Assembly: GCA_021809435.1 (NCBI GenBank) | Contig: JAKBAD010000007.1 | Coordinates: 1-64,000, forward strand | Origin: Pseudomonadota bacterium | Lineage (GTDB): Bacteria > Pseudomonadota > Alphaproteobacteria > Acetobacterales > Acetobacteraceae | Length of the DNA stretch: 64,000 bases | Direction of reading: 5' to 3' | Part shown: positions 12,334 to 20,705 of the stretch, one piece after another | Numbering within the stretch: the stretch's first letter is position 1 | Layout: each line of letters begins with the position of its first letter | Translations under genes and position numbers: made by a program | The notes under the pieces: generated by a model | Databases searched by the model: none | What the model saw: the letters and a program-made list of their open reading frames with translations, nothing else | What the model was told of the DNA's origin: nothing

Positions 12334-12927
12334 TCAGTCCGGCGGCGGGCTGTCCTCGGCGGAGTGTGCCTCGCGACGTTTCTGCCCGATGAAGGGCAGA
12401 CGGTTCTTGAGTTCAAGCAGCCCCACCACCCGGCTGCCCAGTTTAAGCAGCGAGACCAGTTCGCCTGTATCGAGCTTTTGCACTTCGTCGGCCCAGCCGG
12501 TCAGCAATTCGATGAGATCATGCATCTCACGCAGCTTCTCCTGGGCGTGGCGCTCCTCCGCGCCGGCGGGCTGGGCAACAATGAGGTCACGCAGCACGCT
12601 CAATGTCGGGTCGATCTCCCGGCGCCGCCGCTGCTCGGCCAGAGTGCGCACAATCTGCCAAATATCGTCTGGGGTGGAGAAATGCTCGCGGCGGTCTCCG
12701 GGCAAGTGCTGCAAGCGGACCAACTGCCAGGATTGCAACTCCTTGAGCCCCATCGACACGTTGGAGCGCGAAAAATTCAGGGTTTCGGCAATCTCGTCCG
12801 CGGGCAGCGGGTGGGCGCTGATATAGAGCAGGGCATAGATTTGCCCAACCGTGCGGTTGATACCCCAACGGCTGCCCATCTCGCCAAAATGAAGCACAAA
12901 GGCTTCAGCCAAAGGTGACATCCCCAT
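12334..12927 (-). CDS. GbsR/MarR-type transcriptional regulator, first gene of the cyd operon
   Basis: This 197-residue winged-helix protein has the GbsR (COG1510) layout. It opens with EAFVLHFGEMGSRWGINRTVGQIYALLY, followed by a recognition helix region LNFSRSNVSMGLKELQSWQLV and the wing LPGDRREHF. Its C-terminal half is helical and probably dimerises. It lies 63 bases upstream of cydA on the same strand, so it probably controls the cyd genes and itself. A set of three TTCTGA/TCAGAA half-sites ends two bases before its start codon. The ligand is unknown. ATG 12921 is an alternative start two codons in. Confidence 0.85.
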   Translation of the reverse strand: MGMSPLAEAFVLHFGEMGSRWGINRTVGQIYALLYISAHPLPADEIAETLNFSRSNVSMGLKELQSWQLVRLQHLPGDRREHFSTPDDIWQIVRTLAEQRRRREIDPTLSVLRDLIVAQPAGAEERHAQEKLREMHDLIELLTGWADEVQKLDTGELVSLLKLGSRVVGLLELKNRLPFIGQKRREAHSAEDSPPPD

Positions 12928-12928
12928 T

Positions 12929-12954
12929 TTCTGATCTTTCAGAATTTTCTGAAA
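12929..12954. promoter_or_regulatory. Three-half-site inverted repeat before the cyd regulator
   Basis: TTCTGA at 12929-12934, TCAGAA at 12939-12944 and TTCTGA at 12947-12952 make two overlapping inverted repeats. The second, TTTCAGAA-TT-TTCTGAAA (12937-12954), has perfect 8-base arms. The array abuts the start of the GbsR-like gene, so a bound protein would block initiation. By position it is a likely autoregulatory operator for the regulator-cydABDC operon; this is inference. Confidence 0.6.
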
Positions 12955-13112
12955 TTACAGATATGCCAGACGGGACGGCGGGGCAACGGAAGAGAATGCG
13001 TGTTTTTCGCATTTGCCCATGCGCCCTACGCATGGTTTGCATCGCTTCTGACTCCGCCAACGCCTGCGGCCGCCCCCCCTAAACCAAAGCCGGAACCGTC
13101 GCGCGGCGGCAT

Positions 13113-13475
13113 TTAGGGTGATCCTGGCAGGCCCCGCCGCCAGGAGCGGCGCAGCCGGAGAAACAGCCGATAACCGCGCTCAGCCGTCCACAGCGCCGGG
13201 GGCCACGTCATGAGCCGCCCCGCCCAGGCCAAGCCCGGCAGACTAGACCAGATAACGGCGAACGCCGCCGCGCCACTGACGAGCGTGCCATCGGGGCGGC
13301 GGACATGCAGCCGAGCCAGCGCGGCGCTTTGCGTGAGGTCAGGAGCCAGAAGCGGGGCAGGCACCGAAACATCCTGCCACTCGATCTGATCCGCCCCCGC
13401 GCACCCCTGATAGGCGCGTATTTCGCGCGCGCACACGGGGCAGGCCCCATCATAATAAACCACGGGCTTAGGCAT
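13113..13475 (-). CDS. DCC-family (DUF393) thiol-disulfide oxidoreductase-like protein
   Basis: The 120-residue protein begins with VVYYDGACPVCAREI, the YDG-x-CPxC signature of DUF393, a thioredoxin-fold-like family named for its DxxCxxC motif. Cys14 and Cys17 (in ACPVC) would be the redox pair. The rest has a TAERGYRLFLRLR tail typical of the family. Its ATG overlaps the stop of the photolyase-like gene by 8 bases, so translation is coupled. DUF393 genes are often found next to photolyases in proteobacteria (recalled), but the biochemical link is not established. Confidence 0.82.
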   Translation of the reverse strand: MPKPVVYYDGACPVCAREIRAYQGCAGADQIEWQDVSVPAPLLAPDLTQSAALARLHVRRPDGTLVSGAAAFAVIWSSLPGLAWAGRLMTWPPALWTAERGYRLFLRLRRSWRRGLPGSP

Positions 13476-14736
13476 GCGAACTCCTCGGCGTGTCCGGCAG
13501 CAATTTGGCGAGCAGTGCCGGGATATGGGTCTTGAAGGCGAAAAACCCCCGCTGCGCCAAGGGCCAGCAGGTTTCGTCCCACGCCCGGCGGTGGCGGATG
13601 AGATGAATACCCGCCGCCGCCAATGGCTGCTCCAGCCGGTTCAGCTCATCAGCCACCCACCCCACCGGCGCCCAGGGGGTGAGCACGGCATCCAGCCCGG
13701 CCGCGCGCGCCCAGCCGCACACATCATCAGGGGTGAGCAGGGGGCTCTTCCCCTCCAAACAGGCCCCCACCCGGGTCAGGGCATCTTGCACGGCATGGCG
13801 TGTCCAGGCGCCGGCCAGAGCACTGGCGCCCTGGGGAGAGCGGGCATCGGGCACCGCCAGCCCCGCCACGGCGGCGGGAACCATCCCGCCCAGCTCCAGG
13901 GTCTCGAAGCCGAGATCATCCTCGTGCAACAGCACGCCGACACGGCCGCCGGGCAGCGGCGCGGCCGTGGGCAGGCCAGGCAAGGGCGCGGGGTTGGGTT
14001 CTATAATCGGCGCGGGTGTTTCATTCAGCCTGCCATGAGGGGCAAAACGCCCCTGGGTGTAGGTCTCGATATTCGCGGCCCGCGCGACATAATGCTTGCC
14101 CGGCGTCTGGCTGCCCGCGACCCAGCGCCATGAGAGCAGGTTTGAGGCGGCATCGGCATCGAGCAGATGATGAAAGAAGGCGTCGGCCCCCACCACCCAG
14201 GGCAGTTCGAGCGTAAAGCACCAAATGCTGGCAAACCACATGCGGATATGGTTGTGCAGCGTGCCCGTGGCCGTCAGCTCATGCGCCCAGGCATCAAAAC
14301 AATCGATCCCGGTTTGCCCCCGCATGGCCTGATGGGCCCGAGCCATGAGCGCGCGATCCTGCTGGCAGGCGGCCAGGCGGGCTTTGTAGCTGTCCCAGAG
14401 GGCAGGGCGTAACTCGAGCCAACCTTTCCAATAGCTGCGCCAGAACACTTCCCGGATGAAGGCCTCGCCCACCACGGGGCCGTGGCGCTCGAGCACCGGC
14501 GCCAGGACTTCAGCCTCGGTGATGAGCCGATGGCGGATATAAGGCGATAGACCCGAAACCGCGCCCTGTTGGCCCGGCGCGGTGGCGGTGTTGCGGCCCT
14601 GGGCGTAGGCTTGACCCGCGCGTGGCACAAAGGCGTCCAGACACGCCATCGCTGCCGCGCGGGTGGGCACGGGCGGGCTTGCATATTCTGTTTTCCCATC
14701 GGCCTTCGCGGGGGGCGCGCCGCCAGATTTGGTCAT
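13468..14736 (-). CDS. Photolyase/cryptochrome-family FAD-binding protein, apparently permuted
   Basis: The 422-residue protein carries the helical FAD-binding domain of the photolyase/cryptochrome family near its N-terminus. Clear segments are LSPYIRHRLITEAEV, REVFWRSYWKGWLE, TGTLHNHIRMWFAS and NLLSWRWVAGSQTPGKHY. Normally this domain is C-terminal, after an alpha/beta antenna domain. Here about 170 residues follow it, with VGVLLHEDDLGFETLELGG and RGFFAFKTHIPALL, which look like a Rossmann-type domain moved to the C-terminus. DNA repair, light sensing or neither cannot be decided from sequence. The start ATG 14736 is chosen; an upstream extension to 14832 is not photolyase-like. Confidence 0.82.
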   Translation of the reverse strand: MTKSGGAPPAKADGKTEYASPPVPTRAAAMACLDAFVPRAGQAYAQGRNTATAPGQQGAVSGLSPYIRHRLITEAEVLAPVLERHGPVVGEAFIREVFWRSYWKGWLELRPALWDSYKARLAACQQDRALMARAHQAMRGQTGIDCFDAWAHELTATGTLHNHIRMWFASIWCFTLELPWVVGADAFFHHLLDADAASNLLSWRWVAGSQTPGKHYVARAANIETYTQGRFAPHGRLNETPAPIIEPNPAPLPGLPTAAPLPGGRVGVLLHEDDLGFETLELGGMVPAAVAGLAVPDARSPQGASALAGAWTRHAVQDALTRVGACLEGKSPLLTPDDVCGWARAAGLDAVLTPWAPVGWVADELNRLEQPLAAAGIHLIRHRRAWDETCWPLAQRGFFAFKTHIPALLAKLLPDTPRSSHA

Positions 14737-14879
14737 GTGCCCCACTACGCCAGCGGCCCGGCATTGGATCACAGACCAAGCGAGGATCGGCCACCCCGTC
14801 CGGATCACATCGTTTTCATCGCTTGTCCCCAACCGGCAGGTCAGCCCTCACCTCGAGGGTATTTCAGCGAGCAGGCTTA

Positions 14880-15446
14880 TCATTTCACCGTCACGGTTTC
14901 GGCCATCAGCGGCTGGGCAGGAGCTTTGGCGGCCCAGCTTTCGGTGCCGGCAAAGCTAAGCCGGGCGGTGGTGGGGTTGAAGTACCAGTTGCGCTGGGCG
15001 CTGGCCCAGTTGAGCAAAATATTTTGCACCGCCGTGCTGGGCGCGTGGCGGGAGAGAAACAGGGTCAGCTTGGGTGTGGCGGCGGTGCCGTCTTGCAAAA
15101 TGGCGGCGCCCAGCACCCAGCCATGGGGTGAGAGCACCAGGGCGCCGGCGGTATCGGCGGGAGCCAGGCAGGGACCGCCGCCAGTGCCGGCTTCCAGCCG
15201 CCAGCCCTGGCCGAGCGGCGGAAATTTCGCCAGCGCCAGCCCCTGGGCGGTGTAGTCCATGCACAGGGCGTTCTCCATCTGCCAGCTCAGGCGGACGTTT
15301 TTTTGCACATAATCACCCCGGGCTTGGCCGAAGAAGGCATTGAGCGCGATGTCTTTCCGGGGGGCCGAGAAATAGCCTTGGGCATGCGCGGCGGCCGGGC
15401 AGAGCAGGGCGAGAGCGAGGACGAAACGGGCCAGGATGCGTGTCAT
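14880..15446 (-). CDS. Secreted protein of unknown function
   Basis: I do not recognise this 188-residue protein. It has a clear signal peptide (MTRILARFVLALALLCPAAAHA, likely cleaved before QGYFS), so it is probably periplasmic. Two cysteines, in NALCMDYTA and GGPCLAPAD, could form a disulfide. The sequence is otherwise a mix of short beta-prone stretches without a motif. AAGGTGG sits a few bases before ATG 15446. It diverges from eipB with about 100 bases between the starts, so both may share a control region. Confidence 0.65.
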   Translation of the reverse strand: MTRILARFVLALALLCPAAAHAQGYFSAPRKDIALNAFFGQARGDYVQKNVRLSWQMENALCMDYTAQGLALAKFPPLGQGWRLEAGTGGGPCLAPADTAGALVLSPHGWVLGAAILQDGTAATPKLTLFLSRHAPSTAVQNILLNWASAQRNWYFNPTTARLSFAGTESWAAKAPAQPLMAETVTVK

Positions 15447-15547
15447 GAAGCCACCTTAACCTATTCGCGCCCGTTCGTTGAGGCCCCGCGTGCCGAATCC
15501 ACGCATTTGGTTTGACCGGCGCGGGGGGCGCGGGGTTTAATGGGGCC

Positions 15548-16357
15548 ATGTCTCGTTTGTTTGCGTTACTCTCTTTGTTTGGTCTGGCCGGCTCACCCGC
15601 GCCGGCCTCCGCGCTGCCCTCGCTGGCCAGCCAGCTCACCGGCCAGCAGGCGCTCTACACGCTCACCCTCTCCAAGCTGCGCACCGAGGATATCACCGGC
15701 GCCACGGGGCAGATGAGCTTTAATATCGCCGATGGCTGCACTGGCTGGGGCACGACCCAGCACATGACCCTGATCGTGCGCAATGCCGACGGCTCGCTGA
15801 CCAAGACGGTAAGCGATTATGTGACCTGGGAGCGCAAGGATGGCAAATCGATGAGCTTTTCGCTCACCGAGCGCGATAATGACGGCAAATTACAGGTCGA
15901 TGATGCCGGTACGGCCTACCATACCGGGGCGGACGGCGCGGGAGAGGTGGATTACACCACGCCCGCCAATACCCGCCTCAAGCTGCCGCCTGGCACGTTA
16001 TTCCCCATGCAGCACACCGAGGCGCTGCTGGCCGCCGGGCGGGAGAGGAAAAAATTCATTGCGCCCCCCTTGTTCGATGGCACTGACACCGATGGCGCCG
16101 AGGCGACCTTTGTCGCCATGCTCGGCCATCAGGGGCCGGGCGATGCCCCTGACCCGGCGCTCGCCAAAATCGCCTCGACTAATGTCGATATCGCCTTTTT
16201 CGACCGCAAGACCGATGACGAGACACCGCAGTTCCGCACCTCGATGCGCTATTTCGAGGATGGGGTGGCGACAAATCTGGTGCTCGATTTCGGCGATTTC
16301 GTGATGACCGCCAAACTCGACAAGCTCACCATCCCACCCAGCCCCTGCAAGGGCTGA
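15548..16357 (+). CDS. eipB: EipB-family (DUF1849) periplasmic envelope integrity protein
   Basis: EipB is an alphaproteobacterial periplasmic beta-spiral protein needed for envelope integrity, first studied in Brucella. This 269-residue copy starts MSRLFALLSLFGLAG (signal peptide, cleavage near ASA-LP). It has family marks: YTLTLSKLRTEDITGATGQM, DGCTGW, WERKDGKSMSFSLTE, LPPGTLFPMQHTE and RYFEDGVATNLVLDFGDF. Cys in DGC and the Cys in the last residues (SPCKG) match the conserved disulfide. The frame could start at 15512, but that would bury the signal peptide. Downstream is a long imperfect inverted repeat facing the convergent MarR gene. Confidence 0.85.
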   Translation: MSRLFALLSLFGLAGSPAPASALPSLASQLTGQQALYTLTLSKLRTEDITGATGQMSFNIADGCTGWGTTQHMTLIVRNADGSLTKTVSDYVTWERKDGKSMSFSLTERDNDGKLQVDDAGTAYHTGADGAGEVDYTTPANTRLKLPPGTLFPMQHTEALLAAGRERKKFIAPPLFDGTDTDGAEATFVAMLGHQGPGDAPDPALAKIASTNVDIAFFDRKTDDETPQFRTSMRYFEDGVATNLVLDFGDFVMTAKLDKLTIPPSPCKG

Positions 16358-16366
16358 GGCGGGTTA

Positions 16367-16423
16367 GAGCAATATGTGCTTAGGTTGATGCGCCAGTGGT
16401 AAGCTAAGCACATGAAATTGCTC
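16367..16423. repeat. Imperfect inverted repeat between eipB and marR
   Basis: GAGCAATATGTGCTTAG at 16367-16383 pairs with CTAAGCACAT-gaa-ATTGCTC at 16404-16423; the arms are complementary except for a 3-base insertion, around a 20-base loop. It lies between two convergent genes. It could act as a bidirectional terminator, although no T-run follows, or be a copy of a dispersed intergenic palindrome. Confidence 0.6.
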
Positions 16424-16447
16424 GCTTAAATGAAAAGTTAAAGGCTC

Positions 16448-16918
16448 TTAATCGCGCTTGAGCCGGGCGCGGCCGTGATTGTTACCTTCATCCACCAGCT
16501 TGGTGAGCAGTTCGAGGAACTGGCTTTGCTGATCGGCGCCAAGCGGGGCGAGCAACGTCTCCTGGCTGGCCCGCAGGGCGGGCCAGGCTTTTTCCACCAC
16601 CCGGCGGCCCTTGGGGGTGAGGGCGAGCAGCTTCTGGCGCCGATCATGGCGGCTGACGCTGCGCTTGAGCAGCCCGGCAGCTTCGAGTCTGGCCACCACG
16701 CTGGCCATGGTGGCGCGGTCGGCGCCCACGGCTTCAGCCACTTCCGACTGGTCCTGCCCGCTCTTGGCGCCAATAACGGTGAGCACCGAGAGCTGCACTG
16801 AGGTGACCCCCGTGCCGGCCACCAGCTCGGCGAACAGGGCTTGATTGATCTGGTGAAGGCGGCGAATCAGGAACCCCGGTAGGTGGGATAATTCTTCAGT
16901 CAATTCGTCTGCGGGCAT
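16448..16918 (-). CDS. MarR-family transcriptional regulator
   Basis: This is a winged-helix regulator of about 156 residues. The DNA-binding core runs from GVTSVQLSVLTVIG through QSEVAEAVGADRATMASVVARLEAAGLLKR to the wing SRHDRRQKLLALTPKG, which contains the DxR wing signature of MarR proteins. ATG 16918 has a GGAG site six bases upstream and gives a normal family length; ATG 16948 and a TTG at 16960 are alternatives. No adjacent gene shares its strand closely, so its target cannot be assigned. Upstream (16961-17140) is unusually AT-rich for the window and may hold its operator. Confidence 0.9.
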   Translation of the reverse strand: MPADELTEELSHLPGFLIRRLHQINQALFAELVAGTGVTSVQLSVLTVIGAKSGQDQSEVAEAVGADRATMASVVARLEAAGLLKRSVSRHDRRQKLLALTPKGRRVVEKAWPALRASQETLLAPLGADQQSQFLELLTKLVDEGNNHGRARLKRD

Positions 16919-17141
16919 CAAAAGCTCCACGTCACCCGCTCGGGGCATTAAATAAATCAATTTAAGTCACATCGATTGCTATGCGCCTAATTAATCCTCA
17001 GATGAAATTAAATTGCGATATTTTCAAGGCAGATTCATGGTTTTTTCTCGCCTCGACAAACGAAACGAGCGGGGCGGAAGGTCGCTGATATGGCCGGGAA
17101 GAAAATGTTTGGCTAACTGATTGTATCGGGGCGGCGGACAG

Positions 17142-17167
17142 GCCCTCCCCCGCGAAGGGGAGGGGGC
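17142..17167 (-). terminator. Hairpin just after metH
   Basis: GCCCTCCCC at 17142-17150 pairs with GGGGAGGGGGC at 17157-17167 with one bulged base. It sits 8 bases beyond the metH stop on the minus strand. No T-run follows, so it may stabilise the mRNA end rather than terminate by itself. Confidence 0.35.
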
Positions 17168-17174
17168 TTGACGC

Positions 17175-20100
17175 TCAGACCGAGAAATACCGGGCGTGGC
17201 GGTTGAGAATCACCAGCGCCGAGGTGGATTGCTCGGGATGGAGCTGGAACTCGTCGGAGAGCGAGATGCCGATCCGCTCGGCGCCCAGCAGCCGCAAAAT
17301 CTGGGCCTGGTCTTCAAGCTTGGGGCAGGCGGGGTAGCCGAACGAATAGCGCGACCCGCGGTAGCCCTGCGCCAGCATGGCCTCGATCTCGCGGGCATCC
17401 TCGGCCGCGAAGCCGAGTTCAGCGCGGATGCGCTTGTGGGTATATTCAGCCAGCGCCTCGGCCATCTCCACCGAGAGCCCGTGCAGATAGAGATAATCCT
17501 GGTAGCGGTTGCCCTCGAACCATTGGCGCGCCACTTCCGAGGCCTGCTGGCCCATGGTCACGGCCTGCAGCCCCACCACGCCCCGCCCCTGGCCAATATC
17601 GGGCAGGAAATCGGCGATGCACTCGCCATCGTCTCGTGGCTGGCGGGGCAGGCTGAAGCGCGCCACCTCGGCATCGCCCTCGAATAGCACGAGGTCATTG
17701 CCATCGCCCGCCGCCCGCCAATAGCCATAGACCGCCTGCGGGTGCAAAATCTCCTCGGCCTCGCACAGATCGAGCATGCGCTTCATCACCGGTCGCAACT
17801 CGGTGCGTGCCCATGCCAGAAACTCCTCCAGCGTGCGGTCTTGCTTACGAAACCCCCATTGGAACTGGAACAGCGAGCGCTCATTAATGAACGGCACCAG
17901 CGCCTTGGGCGCGGCCTCCAGAATTTTGGCGCCCCAGAAAGGCGGGGTGAGGGCGGGCTCGCCCTCGTTCAGCCGCGCGCGCCGCGCCGTGGCGGCGGCT
18001 TTGTCGATGGGGGCGAAGGCGGCCTCTTGGGCCTGGCCCAGCGTGCGGCGAGTGTTGCGGGCCTTGCCCGCCCGCTTGGCCTGGGTGGCGGCGAGATAGC
18101 CGTCGAACTGGCCGCTCACCACCTTGTCCATCAGGTGCAGCCCATCGAACGCATCGCGCGCATAGGCCACCCGGCCCGAGGCGTAGGCGGCCACGCAATC
18201 CTCCTCGACATAATTGCGCGTGAGCGCCGCGCCGCCCAGCAGCACCGGCACATCGAGCCCAAGGCGCGACATTTCCTCAAGGTTTTCGCGCATCACCACG
18301 GTCGATTTAACCAGCAAGCCAGACATGCCGAGCGCCTGCGCCTTATGGGCGCGCACCGCCTCCACCATCTCGGCCAGCGGCACCTTGATGCCGAGATTAA
18401 CGACCTTGTAGCCATTATTAGTGAGGATGATATCGACCAGATTCTTGCCGATGTCATGCACATCGCCTTTCACGGTGGCCAGCACCATGATGCCGCGCTC
18501 CTCGCCCGCCACCCGCTCCATCAGCGGCTCCAAATGCGCTACCGCCGCCTTCATCGTCTCCGCCGATTGCAGCACGAAGGGCAGCTGCATCTTGCCGGCG
18601 CCAAACAGCTCGCCCACCACTTTCATGCCATCGAGCAAAATGGTGTTGATGATTTCAAGCGGCGTGTAGCGCGTCAGCGCCTCATCGAGGTCGGCGTCCA
18701 ACCCCTTGCGGTCGCCATCGACAATCCGCTCCTTCAGCCGCTCCTCGATTGTCTCGGCCTTTTTCTTGGCGCCCAGATCGGCGGCCTTGCGGCCGGCGAA
18801 CATCTCCAGCAGCTTTTGCAGCGGGTCATAACCTTCGGCGCGGCGGTCATAGATCAGGTCTTCGCAAACCTTCACCTCCGCCGGATCGATCATGTGCAGC
18901 GGGCGGATTTTCGAGACATGCACGATGGCGCCGGTCATGCCGGCCTTCACCGCATGATCGAGAAACACCGAGTTCAGCACCGCGCGCGCGGCGGGGTTCA
19001 AACCGAACGAAATATTCGACAGCCCAAGGATAATCTGAATATCGGGAAATTCCTCGCGAATGGCGCGAATTCCTTCGAGCGTCCACAAACCTAATTTGCG
19101 GTCATCTTCATTGCCGGTGGCGATGGTGAAGGTCAGCGGGTCGATCAATAAATCGGATTGCGCCAAGCCATATTGATCGCAGGCGAACTTCACCAGCCGG
19201 CGGGCGATTTCGAGCTTGCGCTCGGGCTCCTTGGCCATGCCCGTCTCATCGATGGTCAGCGCGATGACGGCGGCGCCGAATGTCTTGGCGAGCTTCAGCC
19301 GCTCATGGGCATGACCCTCGCCATCCTCGAAATTGATCGAATTGATGATCGCCTTACCGCCATGCAGCTTGAGCGCGGCCTCGATCACCGGGGTTTCGGT
19401 GCTATCGATGACCAGCGGCGCGTTGACCGAGGCGGTGAAGCGTTTCACCACCTCGTTCATCTCGAAGGTTTCGTTGCGCCCGACAAAAGCGGTGCAGATG
19501 TCGAGCGCGTTCGAGGCCTCGGCCACCTGCTCGCGACCCATGGCCACGCAGCCATCCCAATCGCCCTGCTCCTGCAGCTCGCGCCATTTTTTCGAGCCAT
19601 TGGCGTTGCAGCGCTCGCCGATGGAGAAATAAGCATTCTCCTGGCGCAGCGGCACGCTGTTATAGAGGCTCGACACCGAGGGCACCCAGGTGAAGCGGCG
19701 CTTGACCGGCGCGGGACGAAAGCCGCCGCGTTTGCGCAGCATGGCGTCGAGCGCCTGGATATGGGGGATGGAGGTGCCGCAGCACCCGCCCACCAGATTA
19801 ACCCCATCCTCGGCCACGAACCGCTCCACCCAGGTGGCCATGTCGGCGCCCGAGAGCGGGTAATGGGTCTTGCCGTCCACCAGCTCGGGCAACCCGGCAT
19901 TGGGCTGCACCGAGATCAGGCCCGGCCAGTTTTGCGACAGATAGCGCACATGCTCGGCCATTTCCTGCGGGCCGGTGGCGCAATTCAGCCCCAGCAGCGG
20001 CACATCGAGCGCCTGCACAATGGTGGTGGCGGCGCCGATATCGGGGCCCACCAGCAGGGTGCCCGTGGTCTCGACCGTCACCTGCACGAAAATGGGAATA

Positions 20101-20666
20101 TCCGATCCAGCCTCGGCCACCGCGCGCTTGGCGCCGTTCACGGCGGCTTTAATCTGCAGCGTATCCTGGCAGGTCTCGATCAGCAGCGCATCCGCCCCGC
20201 CCGCGATCAGCCCGGCGCATTGCACGAACAGCGCCGCCTCGAGCGGGTCATAGGCGATATTGCCAAGGGTGGGCAGCTTGGTGCCGGGGCCGATGGAGCC
20301 CACCACCCAGCGGGGCCGGTCATCGGCGAAGCTTTCCGCGGCTTCGCGCGCCAGCTCGGCGGCGATTTTGTTGATCTCGAAGGCTTTGTCGTCGAGCTCG
20401 AACTCGGCCAGGGTGAGGGGCGAGCCGCCGAAGGAGTTGGTCTCAACCATATCCGCGCCAGCCTCGAAATAGCCGCGGTGGATGTCACGCACCAGCTCGG
20501 GACGCGAGAGGTTGAGCACCTCGGTGCAATTTTCCCGCCCCCAGAAATCGCGTTCGGTATCGAGGGTGAGAGCCTGTACCCGTGAGCCCATGCCGCCATC
20601 ACAAAGCAGCACGGAGCGGTTGAGGGCCTCGAGGAGGTGCGGACGGGAGGGAGAGCGATGAGACAT
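17175..20666 (-). CDS. metH: Cobalamin-dependent methionine synthase MetH
   Basis: MetH transfers a methyl group from methyltetrahydrofolate through methylcobalamin to homocysteine. The 1163-residue protein contains all modules in order: a homocysteine-binding barrel with zinc ligands Cys229, Cys295 and Cys296 (VGGCCGT), a pterin-binding barrel, a cobalamin cap plus B12 domain with VKGDVHDIGKN (lower axial His), and a C-terminal reactivation domain with SFGYPACPKLEDQ. E. coli MetH is 1227 residues, so nothing large is missing. The start is ATG 20666. Only 39 bases separate it from the divergent small CxCC protein, leaving no room for a cobalamin riboswitch. Confidence 0.97.
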   Translation of the reverse strand: MSHRSPSRPHLLEALNRSVLLCDGGMGSRVQALTLDTERDFWGRENCTEVLNLSRPELVRDIHRGYFEAGADMVETNSFGGSPLTLAEFELDDKAFEINKIAAELAREAAESFADDRPRWVVGSIGPGTKLPTLGNIAYDPLEAALFVQCAGLIAGGADALLIETCQDTLQIKAAVNGAKRAVAEAGSDIPIFVQVTVETTGTLLVGPDIGAATTIVQALDVPLLGLNCATGPQEMAEHVRYLSQNWPGLISVQPNAGLPELVDGKTHYPLSGADMATWVERFVAEDGVNLVGGCCGTSIPHIQALDAMLRKRGGFRPAPVKRRFTWVPSVSSLYNSVPLRQENAYFSIGERCNANGSKKWRELQEQGDWDGCVAMGREQVAEASNALDICTAFVGRNETFEMNEVVKRFTASVNAPLVIDSTETPVIEAALKLHGGKAIINSINFEDGEGHAHERLKLAKTFGAAVIALTIDETGMAKEPERKLEIARRLVKFACDQYGLAQSDLLIDPLTFTIATGNEDDRKLGLWTLEGIRAIREEFPDIQIILGLSNISFGLNPAARAVLNSVFLDHAVKAGMTGAIVHVSKIRPLHMIDPAEVKVCEDLIYDRRAEGYDPLQKLLEMFAGRKAADLGAKKKAETIEERLKERIVDGDRKGLDADLDEALTRYTPLEIINTILLDGMKVVGELFGAGKMQLPFVLQSAETMKAAVAHLEPLMERVAGEERGIMVLATVKGDVHDIGKNLVDIILTNNGYKVVNLGIKVPLAEMVEAVRAHKAQALGMSGLLVKSTVVMRENLEEMSRLGLDVPVLLGGAALTRNYVEEDCVAAYASGRVAYARDAFDGLHLMDKVVSGQFDGYLAATQAKRAGKARNTRRTLGQAQEAAFAPIDKAAATARRARLNEGEPALTPPFWGAKILEAAPKALVPFINERSLFQFQWGFRKQDRTLEEFLAWARTELRPVMKRMLDLCEAEEILHPQAVYGYWRAAGDGNDLVLFEGDAEVARFSLPRQPRDDGECIADFLPDIGQGRGVVGLQAVTMGQQASEVARQWFEGNRYQDYLYLHGLSVEMAEALAEYTHKRIRAELGFAAEDAREIEAMLAQGYRGSRYSFGYPACPKLEDQAQILRLLGAERIGISLSDEFQLHPEQSTSALVILNRHARYFSV

Positions 20667-20705
20667 GGGCTTTCAGATACACTCGAAATGCGCCATGTCC
20701 AGCAC

